Origin: Labia minor
Taxonomy: Eukaryota > Arthropoda > Insecta > Dermaptera > Spongiphoridae
DNA: 64,000 nt
Assembly: GCA_963082975.1 (NCBI GenBank)
Contig: OY720344.1
Span: 75,938,053-76,002,052, forward strand
Direction: 5' to 3'
Notes under the pieces: generated by a model
What the model was told of the DNA's origin: nothing
The model's input: the letters and a program-made list of their open reading frames with translations, nothing else
Database searches by the model: none
Made by a program: the position numbers and the translations under genes
Part shown: piece after piece, positions 20,834 through 31,023 of the stretch
Numbering within the stretch: position 1 is the stretch's first letter
Layout of the letters: the number at the start of each line of letters is the position of its first letter

Positions 20834-21365
20834 AATTGATGATGTCATTTAATTCTCCTACTATGTATCGAATCGAATATAAAGATAAATCTTCTTTTAA
20901 ACGTTGTGTGAAACAATTTCAAATAATTTAAATGTAAAACTATTAATGAAATTAAAAAATCAAATATATGAATATAATATAAATATTTTTAATTTTATTT
21001 TAAGAATATATATATCTCACAGGCGGTGGTTGTGACGTCATCCATATATTATAAATTTAAATTAAGAAGAACTAATAAAGTTTCGTGAGATGTGATCAAT
21101 AAAACTCAATTTTTCTTTATAAATACTATCTCTGTTGTGAATTTCAAAAAAATCGTTAGAGCGGTTTTTGAGAACAATGAAACAAAGAAACAAACAAACA
21201 ATTTTTACTCGTATAAGAAGATAAGATATATTTGATTTTTTTTTATTTCATTAATAGTTTTACATTTAAATTATTTGAAATTGTTTCACACAACGTTTAA
21301 AAGAAGATATATCTTTATATTCGATTCGATATATAGTAGGAGAATTAAATGACGTTATCAATTTA
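20834..21365. repeat. Palindromic repeat nest
   Basis: 20834-20955 is inverted relative to 21228-21355 (shared GTTTCACACAACGTTTAAAAG and ATTCGATTCGAT strings), enclosing the 20965-21235 arm. Strongly foldable. No coding capacity. Confidence 0.65.
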
Positions 21366-21745
21366 TTATACTCCGGTAAATATTATAAAATATTATTTAC
21401 TAAATATTCAATCAATATCAAATATTCAATTAGATAAAACATTTATTTGTTTTTGTGTTCTTTTTTAAAATACATTTTAATTTAATCAGTAAATTAATTA
21501 TATATATTATTATTGTAAATGTTATATCTATCTATGTGTCCCTTCATACATTTTGAATTCACCCATAATATATCTTATATTCTTATATACTTACTTGAAT
21601 ATAATTTAAAAAGTTTTAAAAGTTTTTTTTCAATTTATTATACTCCGGTAAATATTATAAAATATTATTTACTAAATATTCAATCAATATCAAATATTCA
21701 ATTAGATAAAACATTTATTTGTTTTTGTGTTCTTTTTTAAAATAC
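21359..21745 (+). repeat. 115-bp direct repeat pair
   Basis: 21359-21473 is repeated at 21631-21745 with no difference noticed (starting CAATTTATTATACTCCGG). The 157 bp between them (21474-21630) recur at 23352-23508. Confidence 0.85.
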
Positions 21746-22324
21746 AGTACCGGGACCCCGAGCCTCGGCTCGGTACTTAAGTTAAAAAAAATGATTCATT
21801 ATTATTGGATTTGGCTGGTAATATTAATACCTGGGACACCGAGCTCTCGCTCTACCCTTTAAAAAATATTGATACACAATTCTTTAATTATTTATTACAA
21901 TTATTAAATGTTACACATTTGCATCAATCTGATTAAAATTAATGAACTTGTGCTCCTCAATAATACATAAATATATAATATATAGGTACATACATATATT
22001 TTTTTTCTATAGTGTTTTTTTGAAAAACTGTTTAGCGCCCCAAGTGGTTATAAAACAAACTAAAGACAAAAAAACGTGCTTTGCAGCTTTTCGGAATTAA
22101 AAAAGCAAAATTGGCAGTCGTGGGACTGGCCGACAGAAGTGAAAACTTCTGCGTAAGAAATTTTAAAACAGACGAAATTCGCGCTATTTCACGAGAAAGA
22201 TGAATTTCATATGCATGTATATATATATAACTTATATATTATTTTAAACATATATTTTAAACAAATTTGTAACTTATATTTATATATATATAAATACACA
22301 ACTTTGTTTAAAATATTGCAATAC

Positions 22325-22480
22325 GAACTGTTTTATAATTCTTATCTCTAACATAAAATATATATTTATTATGTGAAGTTCATTTCGTATAATTTTGATT
22401 ATATATGTATATATGAAATGAACTTTACATAATAAATATATATTTATATGTTAGAGATAATTTATAAAACAGTTCTAATG
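22325..22480. repeat. Long imperfect palindrome
   Basis: GAACTGTTTTATAA...ATCTCTAACAT...AAGTTCATTTC on the left reappears as GAAATGAACTT...ATGTTAGAGAT...TTATAAAACAGTTC on the right around a TATATATGTATATA centre, giving stems of about 65 bp. It lies inside the 2.6-kb element. Confidence 0.75.
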
Positions 22481-23025
22481 ACAATTCAAATTTCGCGCTC
22501 TGTTATAAGAAATTTGAAAGCAGATGTAATGTGCTAGCTTCATGGTGTTTGTCACGATCACGCGAGTTCTATACTTTTTCCCCATCCCGCAAAAGTGCTC
22601 AACGCCGCTAAAGAAGTTTTCACTTCAAAAATTATTTAATATTTGGAAATATATCTGACTTATAGAAAAAATGAATATTAATTAAAGAAAGAAATAGTTT
22701 TTAAAATATCCTGAATAATATGTAACAATTTTCAAGATAGAAATTTATTACAATATTACAATTATTAACTGTTGCATCATTGCATCAATCTGATTAAAAT
22801 GAATGGAACTTCGGGTACTCAATAATAATAAATAAAATAATATTAATAAATATATTGAATAATATTTTATTGAAAAAATATTAAAACTTATAAAACTATC
22901 TAAAACTTTATTAATAAAAGAACAATGAATAAATAAATATAGAATAGTAATTTATTAAAAAGTAAACAATAGATAAAAAGAAAAAAAAATAACAAAATCA
23001 TTATTTTCATTTTTAAATAACGATT

Positions 23026-23092
23026 CACCCGGCGAGTTTCGAACCGACGAAATCCACTCGTTAAAACATCAGTCCAACCGCTGGACTATATG
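23026..23092 (-). pseudogene. tRNA-derived relic
   Basis: Minus strand shows an A-box-like TAGTCCAGCGG with a 4-bp D stem (GTCC/GGAC) and a B-box-like GGTTCGAAACT at the correct spacing. The acceptor stem does not pair and the anticodon stem is poor, so it is not a working tRNA. It could be a SINE head or a decayed tRNA inside the transposon nest. Confidence 0.4.
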
Positions 23093-23351
23093 TATTTAGA
23101 TAAAAAATTGTCATTTTTTTACTGTCTTAGCAGGCAGTATTAAAAATTTTGACGTTTTCCATATATAATTTTCAATTAAGAAATTAATAATGAAGCTGTA
23201 TGTTTCAAGAGATATCATCAATAAAACTTAATTTTTCTTTATAAATACTATATCTAGTGTGAATTTGAAAAAAATCGTTAGAGCGGTTTTTGAGAACCAA
23301 TATATATAGATAAATACATATATACAATTTTAGCTAGCATAATAAGATAAG

Positions 23352-23508
23352 ATTTTAATTTAATCAGTAAATTAATTATATATATTATTATTGTAAATGT
23401 TATATCTATCTATGTGTCCCTTCATACATTTTGAATTCACCCATAATATATCTTATATTCTTATATACTTACTTGAATATAATTTAAAAAGTTTTAAAAG
23501 TTTTTTTT
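23352..23508 (+). repeat. Second copy of the 157-bp segment at 21474-21630
   Basis: Near-identical direct repeat, from ATTTTAATTTAATCAG through TTTAAAAGTTTTTTTT. It corresponds to the AT-rich LINE 3' segment also seen near 630-690 and 24890-24970. Confidence 0.85.
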
Positions 23509-24484
23509 TAATATTTTATGATTCATTATTAATTCAAATCGTCAATTGAAAATGAAAATCCAATTATGAGATCAATTATTCATATAATTTTAAATGTTTT
23601 CGTGTTTTATAAATAAAATATTAAAAAAATAAAATTATAAACAAAATATTCTTTGAATTATTTTGAAACATTTTAGGAAACAAATTTTTAATGGGTCATT
23701 TTTAGAAATTCCATTTAACAATTATAATAAATAATTAAAAAATTGTAAAATTTTTAAAGTATATAAAAATAAATTGTATAAATTGGTTAAAGGGTCGAGT
23801 GATAGTTCGGTGTCACAGGTATATATTTTATATCAACACGCCTACTTTTCTGTTTGTATGTTATTATTTGAATGGCGATTCGGTGAATGTTAATGGTTAA
23901 TTAACGGTCCATATAACATCATCGACTGGGCCGCTACCATAAGGAGTGAAAATAGTGTCGAATAGAAATAGACGATATTACTTGGATTAATCTTATTATA
24001 CTAGCTAAAATTGTTTGTTTTATAACCACTTGGGGCGCTAAACAGTTTTTCAAAAAAACACTATAGAAAAATAAATATATGTATTTATTATATATTTATG
24101 TATTATTGAGGAGCACAAGTTCATTCATTTTAATCAGATTGATGCAAATGTGTAACATTTAATAATTGTAATAAATAATTAAAGAATTGTATATCAATAT
24201 TTTTCAAAGGGTAGAGCGAGAGCTCGGTGTCCCAGGTATTAATATTACCAGCCAAATCCAATAATAATGAATCATTTTTTTAATTTAAGTACCGAGCCAA
24301 GGCTCAGGGTCCCGGTATATATTATAAAAGTGCAATGTGGGTATGTTTTGTGGAGGTAAAGGTTCTAAGGAAACAAACATACTATCAACAAAGCTCAGGG
24401 CCAGACACTCAAGTGCTGCGGAGTTCATTTTCAATCCCCATGTTTTTCCCACGGCCAATTATATGTTGCATGTTGTGAGTATGT

Positions 24485-25040
24485 GATTACACAAATTGGG
24501 AAAAAATCACTCGAAATGCAATTAAACAAAAAAATTGAAAAGTTAGGCTAAGCAGACGTCTTAAATATTATAAGAGATTCGGCAATCGCAATTACAGATA
24601 GCGAGGAAAAATTAATGGAGGTTTGAAATTAATAGAGATAAGAAAAAATATTTAGTGACAAAGAGGAACAGTATTAATTAATATAGAAAATGTAAAATTT
24701 GAATATGTAGAAAAATTGAATGTAATCACGAAGGATAATAATATTTGAGAAGAATTTAAATGGATGTATCAATCGGGAAACGCCTGTTATCATGCAGTAA
24801 AAACCATGGACGCATAGGAAGGGACGTAAGAGAGATAGGACAAGGGCTCAGGATAGGGACATTTGGAGAATGTAGCCAAGAACTTTCGAGTATCTTTGAG
24901 TTATATAAATAGATAGATATAACATATACAATAATAATATATATAATTAATTTACTGATTAAATTAAAATATATTTTAAATAAGAACACAAAAAGAAATG
25001 AATCTTTTATGTAATATAATGATTGAAACAAAATGGATGA
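24485..25040 (+). mobile_element. LINE RT and 3' remnant inside right foldback arm
   Basis: Plus-strand pieces read as a decayed YADD region, then ITDSEEKL, KKYLVTK, NVKFEYVEKL, KDNNI and GNACYHAVK. After a deletion come a tail like DRDTWRM and the AT-rich 3' segment. The order agrees with LINE reverse transcriptases. The GC double hairpin follows at 25064-25146. Confidence 0.65.
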
Positions 25041-25146
25041 AAACCTTTTACTACTTTTAACCAAATACGATGTACCACTCGGGGGTACAGGGGGCGGAGC
25101 CCCCGTCCAGCTGTGAAGAGCGCCGAAGGCGCTCTGACCAGCTGGT

Positions 25147-25605
25147 AAAACATTATTAAAGCATTTTCAATTAAATTTCTAACTTAATGGTCATAAGAGA
25201 AGAAATTTAAGTAAATAAAGTAAGTTAATTTTCAAAAACCCATAAAAGTATCTCATATGCAAAAGTCAATAATTATGCTAAATATTCTAATTATGCTCTT
25301 TAAATAATTCTACCAATATAGTTTTTGTAATTTTGATTTTAATATTTCTTATGACTAATTGAAAATATTTTATTTGAAAATTAAATTTTATTTTTTATAT
25401 ATCGCTTATAATTCAACCTAAAATTGTTTACAGATGGCAGGACTACAAATATATTTCGTTACATTCCGGAATAATTCGGATAAGTTCCATTTTTACCGAC
25501 CGACGATAGTAAGAGAGGTATTGTTCTGTTTCCTTTTCTTCGTCATTTTTTGTGATACAAATCGTCATACTAAAACAAAATGGCAATCTGATCATTTATA
25601 TCTTA
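25147..25605. promoter_or_regulatory. Upstream region of CCT5 copy 2 (diverged from copy 1)
   Basis: From about 25225 this is homologous to 2650-3020 but with many substitutions and indels, in contrast to the gene body. Any promoter of copy 2 must lie here or in transposon DNA. No TATA box stands out from the AT background. Confidence 0.45.
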
Positions 25606-25660
25606 CTATTAAATCGTATGAATTTTTTGAATTTCAACTGATTTAATATTTATAATCAAA

Positions 25661-28600
25661 ATGTCGATGCCAGGGACATTGGCTTTCGACGAATATGGTC
25701 GTCCTTTTATTATTATTAGAGATCAAGAAAAACAAAAACGTTTAACCGGCAGAGATGCTATAAAGGTTTGTGATTTTTTTTGGTTTGAAATAGATTAAAA
25801 TATAATTATTATAATTTTCTTTAAATATTAAAAATTATTTAATTTAAAACAAATGATAAAAATGATTATATCAAAAAAGAAATTATTTGATTTTCCTATT
25901 TCCTTAAAAGGTAATGTTTCTAATCCCTTTATTATTTATTGATTTTAATTTCAATTATTTTCTATTTAAAATTTAAAATCATAATATCGTTAATATTTTA
26001 TTTTCTGTTTATATTATTGTTTTTATTGGATATATTAAATATTAAATAAAAAATTAAAAATGTAAATAGATTATTAATTAATTTTATTATATATTAAGCT
26101 GTTTAAAATTTCAGTCTCATATAATGGCTGGGAGACAAATAGCAAATACTTTAAAATCTTCATTGGGTCCAAAAGGATTGGACAAAATGATGGTTTCTTC
26201 TGATGGTGATGTGACCGTTACTAATGATGGAGCTACAATCCTTAAAATGATGGATGTTGAACATGAAATTGCAAAATTAATGGTTCAGCTATCTCAATCT
26301 CAAGATGATGAGATTGGTGATGGAACTACTGGAGTTGTAGGTTAGCTTATTTTCTTTTCATTCTGCATGTCTAAAAAGTTGATGATTTTTCTATTTCATT
26401 TATGACTTTTTAAGATTATGCTAAAGAAAATTGGATCTGAACCATTGGGATATTTTGATAAATATTGCATACTGATGTGATCCATACATATCAAATTTAT
26501 TTAATTAATATATTTACTTTAAATTTGCAATTAACATATTTTTTAATATTTAAAGAGTTTACTTTCTCAAACATAGGTGATATAATATAAATATTAAATT
26601 ATTTGCCCAATGATGACAATCTGCCTCTGCAAGGGTGGTCTACTAGAATTGAATATTCTTATCATTATTTTTTTCCTCCCAATTCAATTGCGAAATGATA
26701 AGTTTTTAATTCAGGTTGATGGTTCCCTGTGTGCAAAGATTATGAGAGCTGAGGGCATAAATTAAATCTTTTTTTTTTTGTTTTATTTGTTTTCATTCAC
26801 AAAAGAGATTTTAATTTTACCAATTTTCTATAAACGTGCCATGCTTTTTTATTAATACAACAAAGAAATGAACTTTTCTTAAGAGGGCGTTAGTGTCGAT
26901 TTTTAAAAAAAAAACATGCTAACATGGATTTTATTTATAAGATCCAAATCTCATAATTAACACAAAAAAATAATTTTTCATTTTTACATATTGATTAATG
27001 GAAAAAATTTTGAAGAGAATAAATGTTTTAATAAAATTAATTTTTTTACACTGAAATGCTTAATTAATTTAATTTTACATATTGCATGATTAAGGTCAAT
27101 CGTTTATATAACATTTGGCTTAATTTTATCCATGCATATATTAATTTGAATCTGAACCATTGGGTAATTTTCATAAATTTCTCACACTGATATGATTCAA
27201 ACATACATTTATAAATTAATAAAATTTTGTTAAACTTTTTATTCGAGACTCCATAAATGTTATTTTTTAATGGGATATTTATATAAAATATTATTCAAAT
27301 CATTTTGAAATATTACTTTTAGACTCTTAATTTTTAATATTTATCTAAAAATGAAAATATTATTGATTATATAAATGTATCGCTTTAAATCTTTATGAAA
27401 TCAAGGAATAAACAACGTCTTTGCACATTGGCATCTAAAAGCAAATGGGTTTATTTATCCTATTGGCTTTTTAAATATTTTAACTGTGCAAAAGAAAATC
27501 CTTTGCTTTGCAACTCAAGTTCACTTAACTTACTGAACTTGTTACTAGCTTGAAGGAACATCCATAGATAAATAAATATAAGAAAGTTATTTATTATATT
27601 AATAAAATTTTTACAAATTATTCAATTAAATTTAAATATCATTTTTTTAATTTGTTTTATTTCTAGTAATGGCTGGAGCTTTACTTGAATATGCCGAACA
27701 ATTATTGGATAAAGGAATTCATCCTATTCGAATTGCCGATGGTTTTGAAATGGCACTTCAATGTGCTGTAAAACATCTCGAGAAAATTTCCGAAAGTTTT
27801 CTTGTTGATACTTCAAATTTAGAACCCTTAATTCAAACCGCGATGACTACTTTAGGATCTAAAATGTAAGTTGTTTTTTTTTTTATTGTTATTTATTTAA
27901 AGAAATAACTTGGATTTATTTCATTGTATTATTATTATTAGAGAAAAAAAAATCTAAAACAAGTTATATATTTTTTGATTTTTGATTTATTATTTGAACT
28001 TTATAATTATAATTCATTTAAAGTTTTATTTCTATAACATTTCGGCCCTTGAAAAATATTTATTATTTTTTTAATACGTAAACATTGATTATTTATTTAT
28101 TTTATATAATATTATATTTGCATATAAATTGAATAAATTTGTTTATTAGAGTCAACAAATGCCATCGTCAAATGGCTGAAATTGCTGTTAATGCTGTTAT
28201 GGCTGTGGCAGATATGGAAAAACGCGATGTCAATTTCGAACTAATTAAAGTTGAAGGCAAAGTTGGAGGTCGACTTGAAGACACTATTCTTGTCAAAGGT
28301 GTGATTGTGGACAAGGACTTCAGTCACCCCCAAATGCCAAAAGTAATAAACTTTAAATGCTTTTTTCTTGTTTTTATTTTATCAATATTTAATGTTTATT
28401 TTGTTGTGATTTTTCTTCAGGTTTTAAAAGATGTCAAATTAGCAATTTTAACTTGTCCATTTGAACCACCAAAGCCCAAAACAAAACATAAGTTGGATGT
28501 TACATCTGTCGAAGATTATCATGCTCTCCGAAAATATGAACATGAAAAATTTACTGAAATGGTTAAACAGGTAAATATAATGAAATCAAAATAAAATTTT

Positions 28601-30371
28601 GTTATCTTTTAAGCACATCGGCATCTTAAGCAAATGGACTATATAATTTTATCCAGATGCTTTTCATAATATAAAATGTGCAAAATTAAATCCTTCACTT
28701 TGCAACTCAAGCCTACTAATTTACTAGACTTGATACAAGTTAGAAGGAATAAACGAATTTATCATATCAAACTATCTGACATCAATTATAATATATTGAA
28801 TAAATATAATTTATTATTTGTTAGGTGAAAGATGCAGGAGCTACCTTAGCTATTTGTCAATGGGGATTTGATGATGAAGCAAATCATTTGTTATTGCAAA
28901 AGGATCTTCCAGCTGTTCGATGGGTTGGAGGACCCGAAATTGAGGTAATTAAAAATATAATCATGTAAGAAAGAGAATAATGCACAAATTGTTCTAACAA
29001 TCTTGCCTTGTATAGTTACAAGTTTGTTAAGTATCTTGTGCAAAATTAAATTTTTCTTGGTGTGAATTTATATTTCTTATATTTAGATTCAAATACCATC
29101 TAAAAAACATAATAATAAAATAAAATATATTTTATAAATTAAATTTTGTTAAATTTTATTTATATTTGTAAATATATATAAATATGTATCATTTTAGTTG
29201 ATTGCAATTGCGACTGGTGGTCGAATCGTTCCACGATTTGAAGAACTAACTACAGATAAACTTGGTTATGCGGGTGTGGTTCGAGAATTATGTTTCGGTA
29301 CTACCAAGGACCGTATGCTTGTTATTGAAGAATGCAAAAATTCCCGTGCTGTAACAATTTTCATACGTGGTGGTAATAAAATGGTAAATTATTTATTTTA
29401 ATTTTTTAGAAAATATATGAATCCAATTGACTAATTTTTTTTTTTTTTATTATTATTATTTATTTAAAGATAATTGAAGAGGCCAAACGTAGTATTCACG
29501 ATGCTCTTTGTGTTGTCCGTAACTTAGTTCAAGATAATCGAATTGTCTACGGTGGAGGAGCTGCTGAAATTTCATGTGCTCTTCGAGTATCTGAAGAAGC
29601 TGATAAGGTAAAGAATTGTCTAATTATTTTCAAGTTTATTCATCTTTATAATGGTAAACATTTCAATTTTTTATTTCCTATTAATTAAAAGATTTTTAAT
29701 TATATTTACTTAAATTATTAAAAAAAAAAATTTAAAACTAACCCTATTAAATTAAAATTAAATAAATTTATATCTATTTTTCCCCCTTAGATTTCATCCT
29801 TAGAACAATATGCATTTAGAGCATTTGCGGATGCACTTGAAGCTATTCCTTTAGCACTTGCTGAAAATTCTGGATTATCTCCAATTCATACATTAACAGA
29901 GGTTAAATCTAGACAAATTAAGGAGCAAAATCCAGCCTTAGGAATTGACTGTATGTTGGTGGGAACAAATGGTAAGTGAATTATTAAATTTAAATTATTA
30001 TTTTATTAATATTATTTGCCCAATGATGACAATCTGCCTCTGCAAGGGTGGTCTACTGGAATTGGATATTCTTATCATTATTTTTTTTATTTCTCCCAAT
30101 TCAATTGTGGAATGATAGGTTTCTAATTCTGGCTGATGGTTCCCAGTGTGCAAAGATTATGAGAGCTGAGGGCTAACACCTTTATTATAGTTTATAAACT
30201 CTTATCTTTTTTTATATTTATTGTTTCCATTTTCTTCTAGATATGAAAATTCAAAATGTTATTGAAACCTTGCATAGTAAGAAACAACAAATGTTCCTTG
30301 CTACTCAACTTGTTAAGATGATATTAAAAATCGATGATGTTCGTTCACCAAACGATCCTGGCCTATATTAA
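25661..30371 (+). CDS. CCT5: T-complex protein 1 subunit epsilon (CCT epsilon), copy 2
   Basis: Same 542-residue protein as copy 1. Exons: 25661-25765, 26115-26340, 27667-27865, 28150-28342, 28421-28570, 28825-28944, 29198-29383, 29470-29607, 29791-29971, 30241-30371. Every splice site and the intronic snoRNAs are kept. Intron 3 here (27866-28149) is the empty site for the Penelope element of copy 1. The upstream sequence differs from that of copy 1, so expression could differ even though the proteins are the same. A duplicated haplotype in the assembly is the main alternative to a real second gene. Confidence 0.95.
26362..26491 (+). ncRNA. H/ACA snoRNA-like, family A copy 1, second locus
   Basis: Identical counterpart of 3777-3906 in intron 2 of CCT5 copy 2, with the same stems, hinge and ACA. 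Confidence 0.62.
26605..26756 (+). ncRNA. Long C/D-box snoRNA-like, family B copy 1, second locus
   Basis: Identical counterpart of 4020-4171, with boxes C and D and the terminal stem kept. Confidence 0.58.
27083..27206 (+). ncRNA. H/ACA snoRNA-like, family A copy 2, second locus
   Basis: Identical counterpart of 4498-4621. Confidence 0.62.
27420..27563 (+). ncRNA. H/ACA snoRNA-like, family C copy 1, second locus
   Basis: Identical counterpart of 4835-4978. Confidence 0.67.
28611..28754 (+). ncRNA. H/ACA snoRNA-like, family C copy 2, second locus
   Basis: Identical counterpart of 8055-8198, in intron 5. Confidence 0.62.
28979..29046 (+). ncRNA. H/ACA-like single hairpin, second locus
   Basis: Identical counterpart of 8423-8490, in intron 6. 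Confidence 0.38.
30018..30173 (+). ncRNA. Long C/D-box snoRNA-like, family B copy 2, second locus
   Basis: Identical counterpart of 9462-9617, in intron 9. Confidence 0.58.
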
Positions 30372-31023
30372 ATTTAAAAAAAGGTTTGTATAACTTCTTT
30401 GTTAACAATAACAAAAGATCATTTAGGGTAAAATTTTATTAAAATTAATTTAAAAAATACATTATATGCATGGACAAATTCTAGGTAAAGTTTGTTTTTT
30501 TTTATCTAGCCAGACACCATGCTAAATTAATTTTGGATTTATTTTAAAAAATATTAGTAATTATAATTATTAATTACTTTTTATTCACACAAATTCAAAT
30601 ACAAAATAAATTTAATATATTTATATATTTTTTTTTTTAATATTGTAAATTTCTAATTATATTTTTTTTTTTTGTTCTTTAGGTTTATCACATGCTGATT
30701 TGTTAATTATTTTACATATGTTCAGCAATTTATAACTTATTTCTTTTTCTTTCTTTTTTTTTTTTTTAATTTAAAAATTATATCTGCACTAAACGGATAA
30801 TCCTATATTGCCATTACTAATATAAATTAATAAAACAAACTAAAATCATTATTTTTATTTACTAAATAAAAAAAAATTCTCACATTATTTCATTCATTTC
30901 TGTATAATGAAGCTTTTAAATTTTATAATGAAAATAATAACAAATAAAATTTTTAAAAAATATAAATCATATTCTTTATTCTTTGTATTTCTTTTCTATT
31001 TACAGATTAGAAAAATTTTAATT

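Larger units (their letters stand above)
21747..24317. mobile_element. 2.6-kb element with ~315-bp inverted arms and GC hairpin ends
   Basis: The arms 21747-22062 and 24001-24317 are inverted copies. Each outer end starts TACCGGGACCC and carries a hairpin (GAGCCTCGGCTC type) followed by a second GC block with ACCGAGCTCTCGCTC. The inner ends share TTTTTGAAAAACTGTTTAGCG and GCCCCAAGTGGTTATAAAAC. It has no recognised protein. It is nested in the 5.1-kb foldback, next to the direct repeat at 21631-21745. A TA flank is possible but not clear. Confidence 0.65.
19996..25146. mobile_element. 5.1-kb foldback structure with LINE-derived arms and GC-hairpin ends
   Basis: The left arm 19996-20495 and the right arm 24455-25146 are inverted copies. 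Both outer ends read ACCAGCTGGTCAGAGCGCC, followed by GAGCGCCTTCGGCGCTC, GGGGGCTCCGCCCCC and TGTACCCCCGAG. Inside the arms are LINE remnants oriented with their 3' ends outward. The right arm retains about 190 bp more than the left. The centre holds other nested repeats. It may be one transposon with long inverted repeats, or two LINE copies that landed in opposite directions; the shared inner boundary favours one unit. No transposase is seen. Confidence 0.6.
25606..30996 (+). repeat. Direct duplication block, copy 2 (CCT5 gene body)
   Basis: Partner of 3021-10440 without the Penelope insertion. The match begins abruptly at CTATTAAATCG (25606) and ends abruptly after 30996. Confidence 0.9.
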
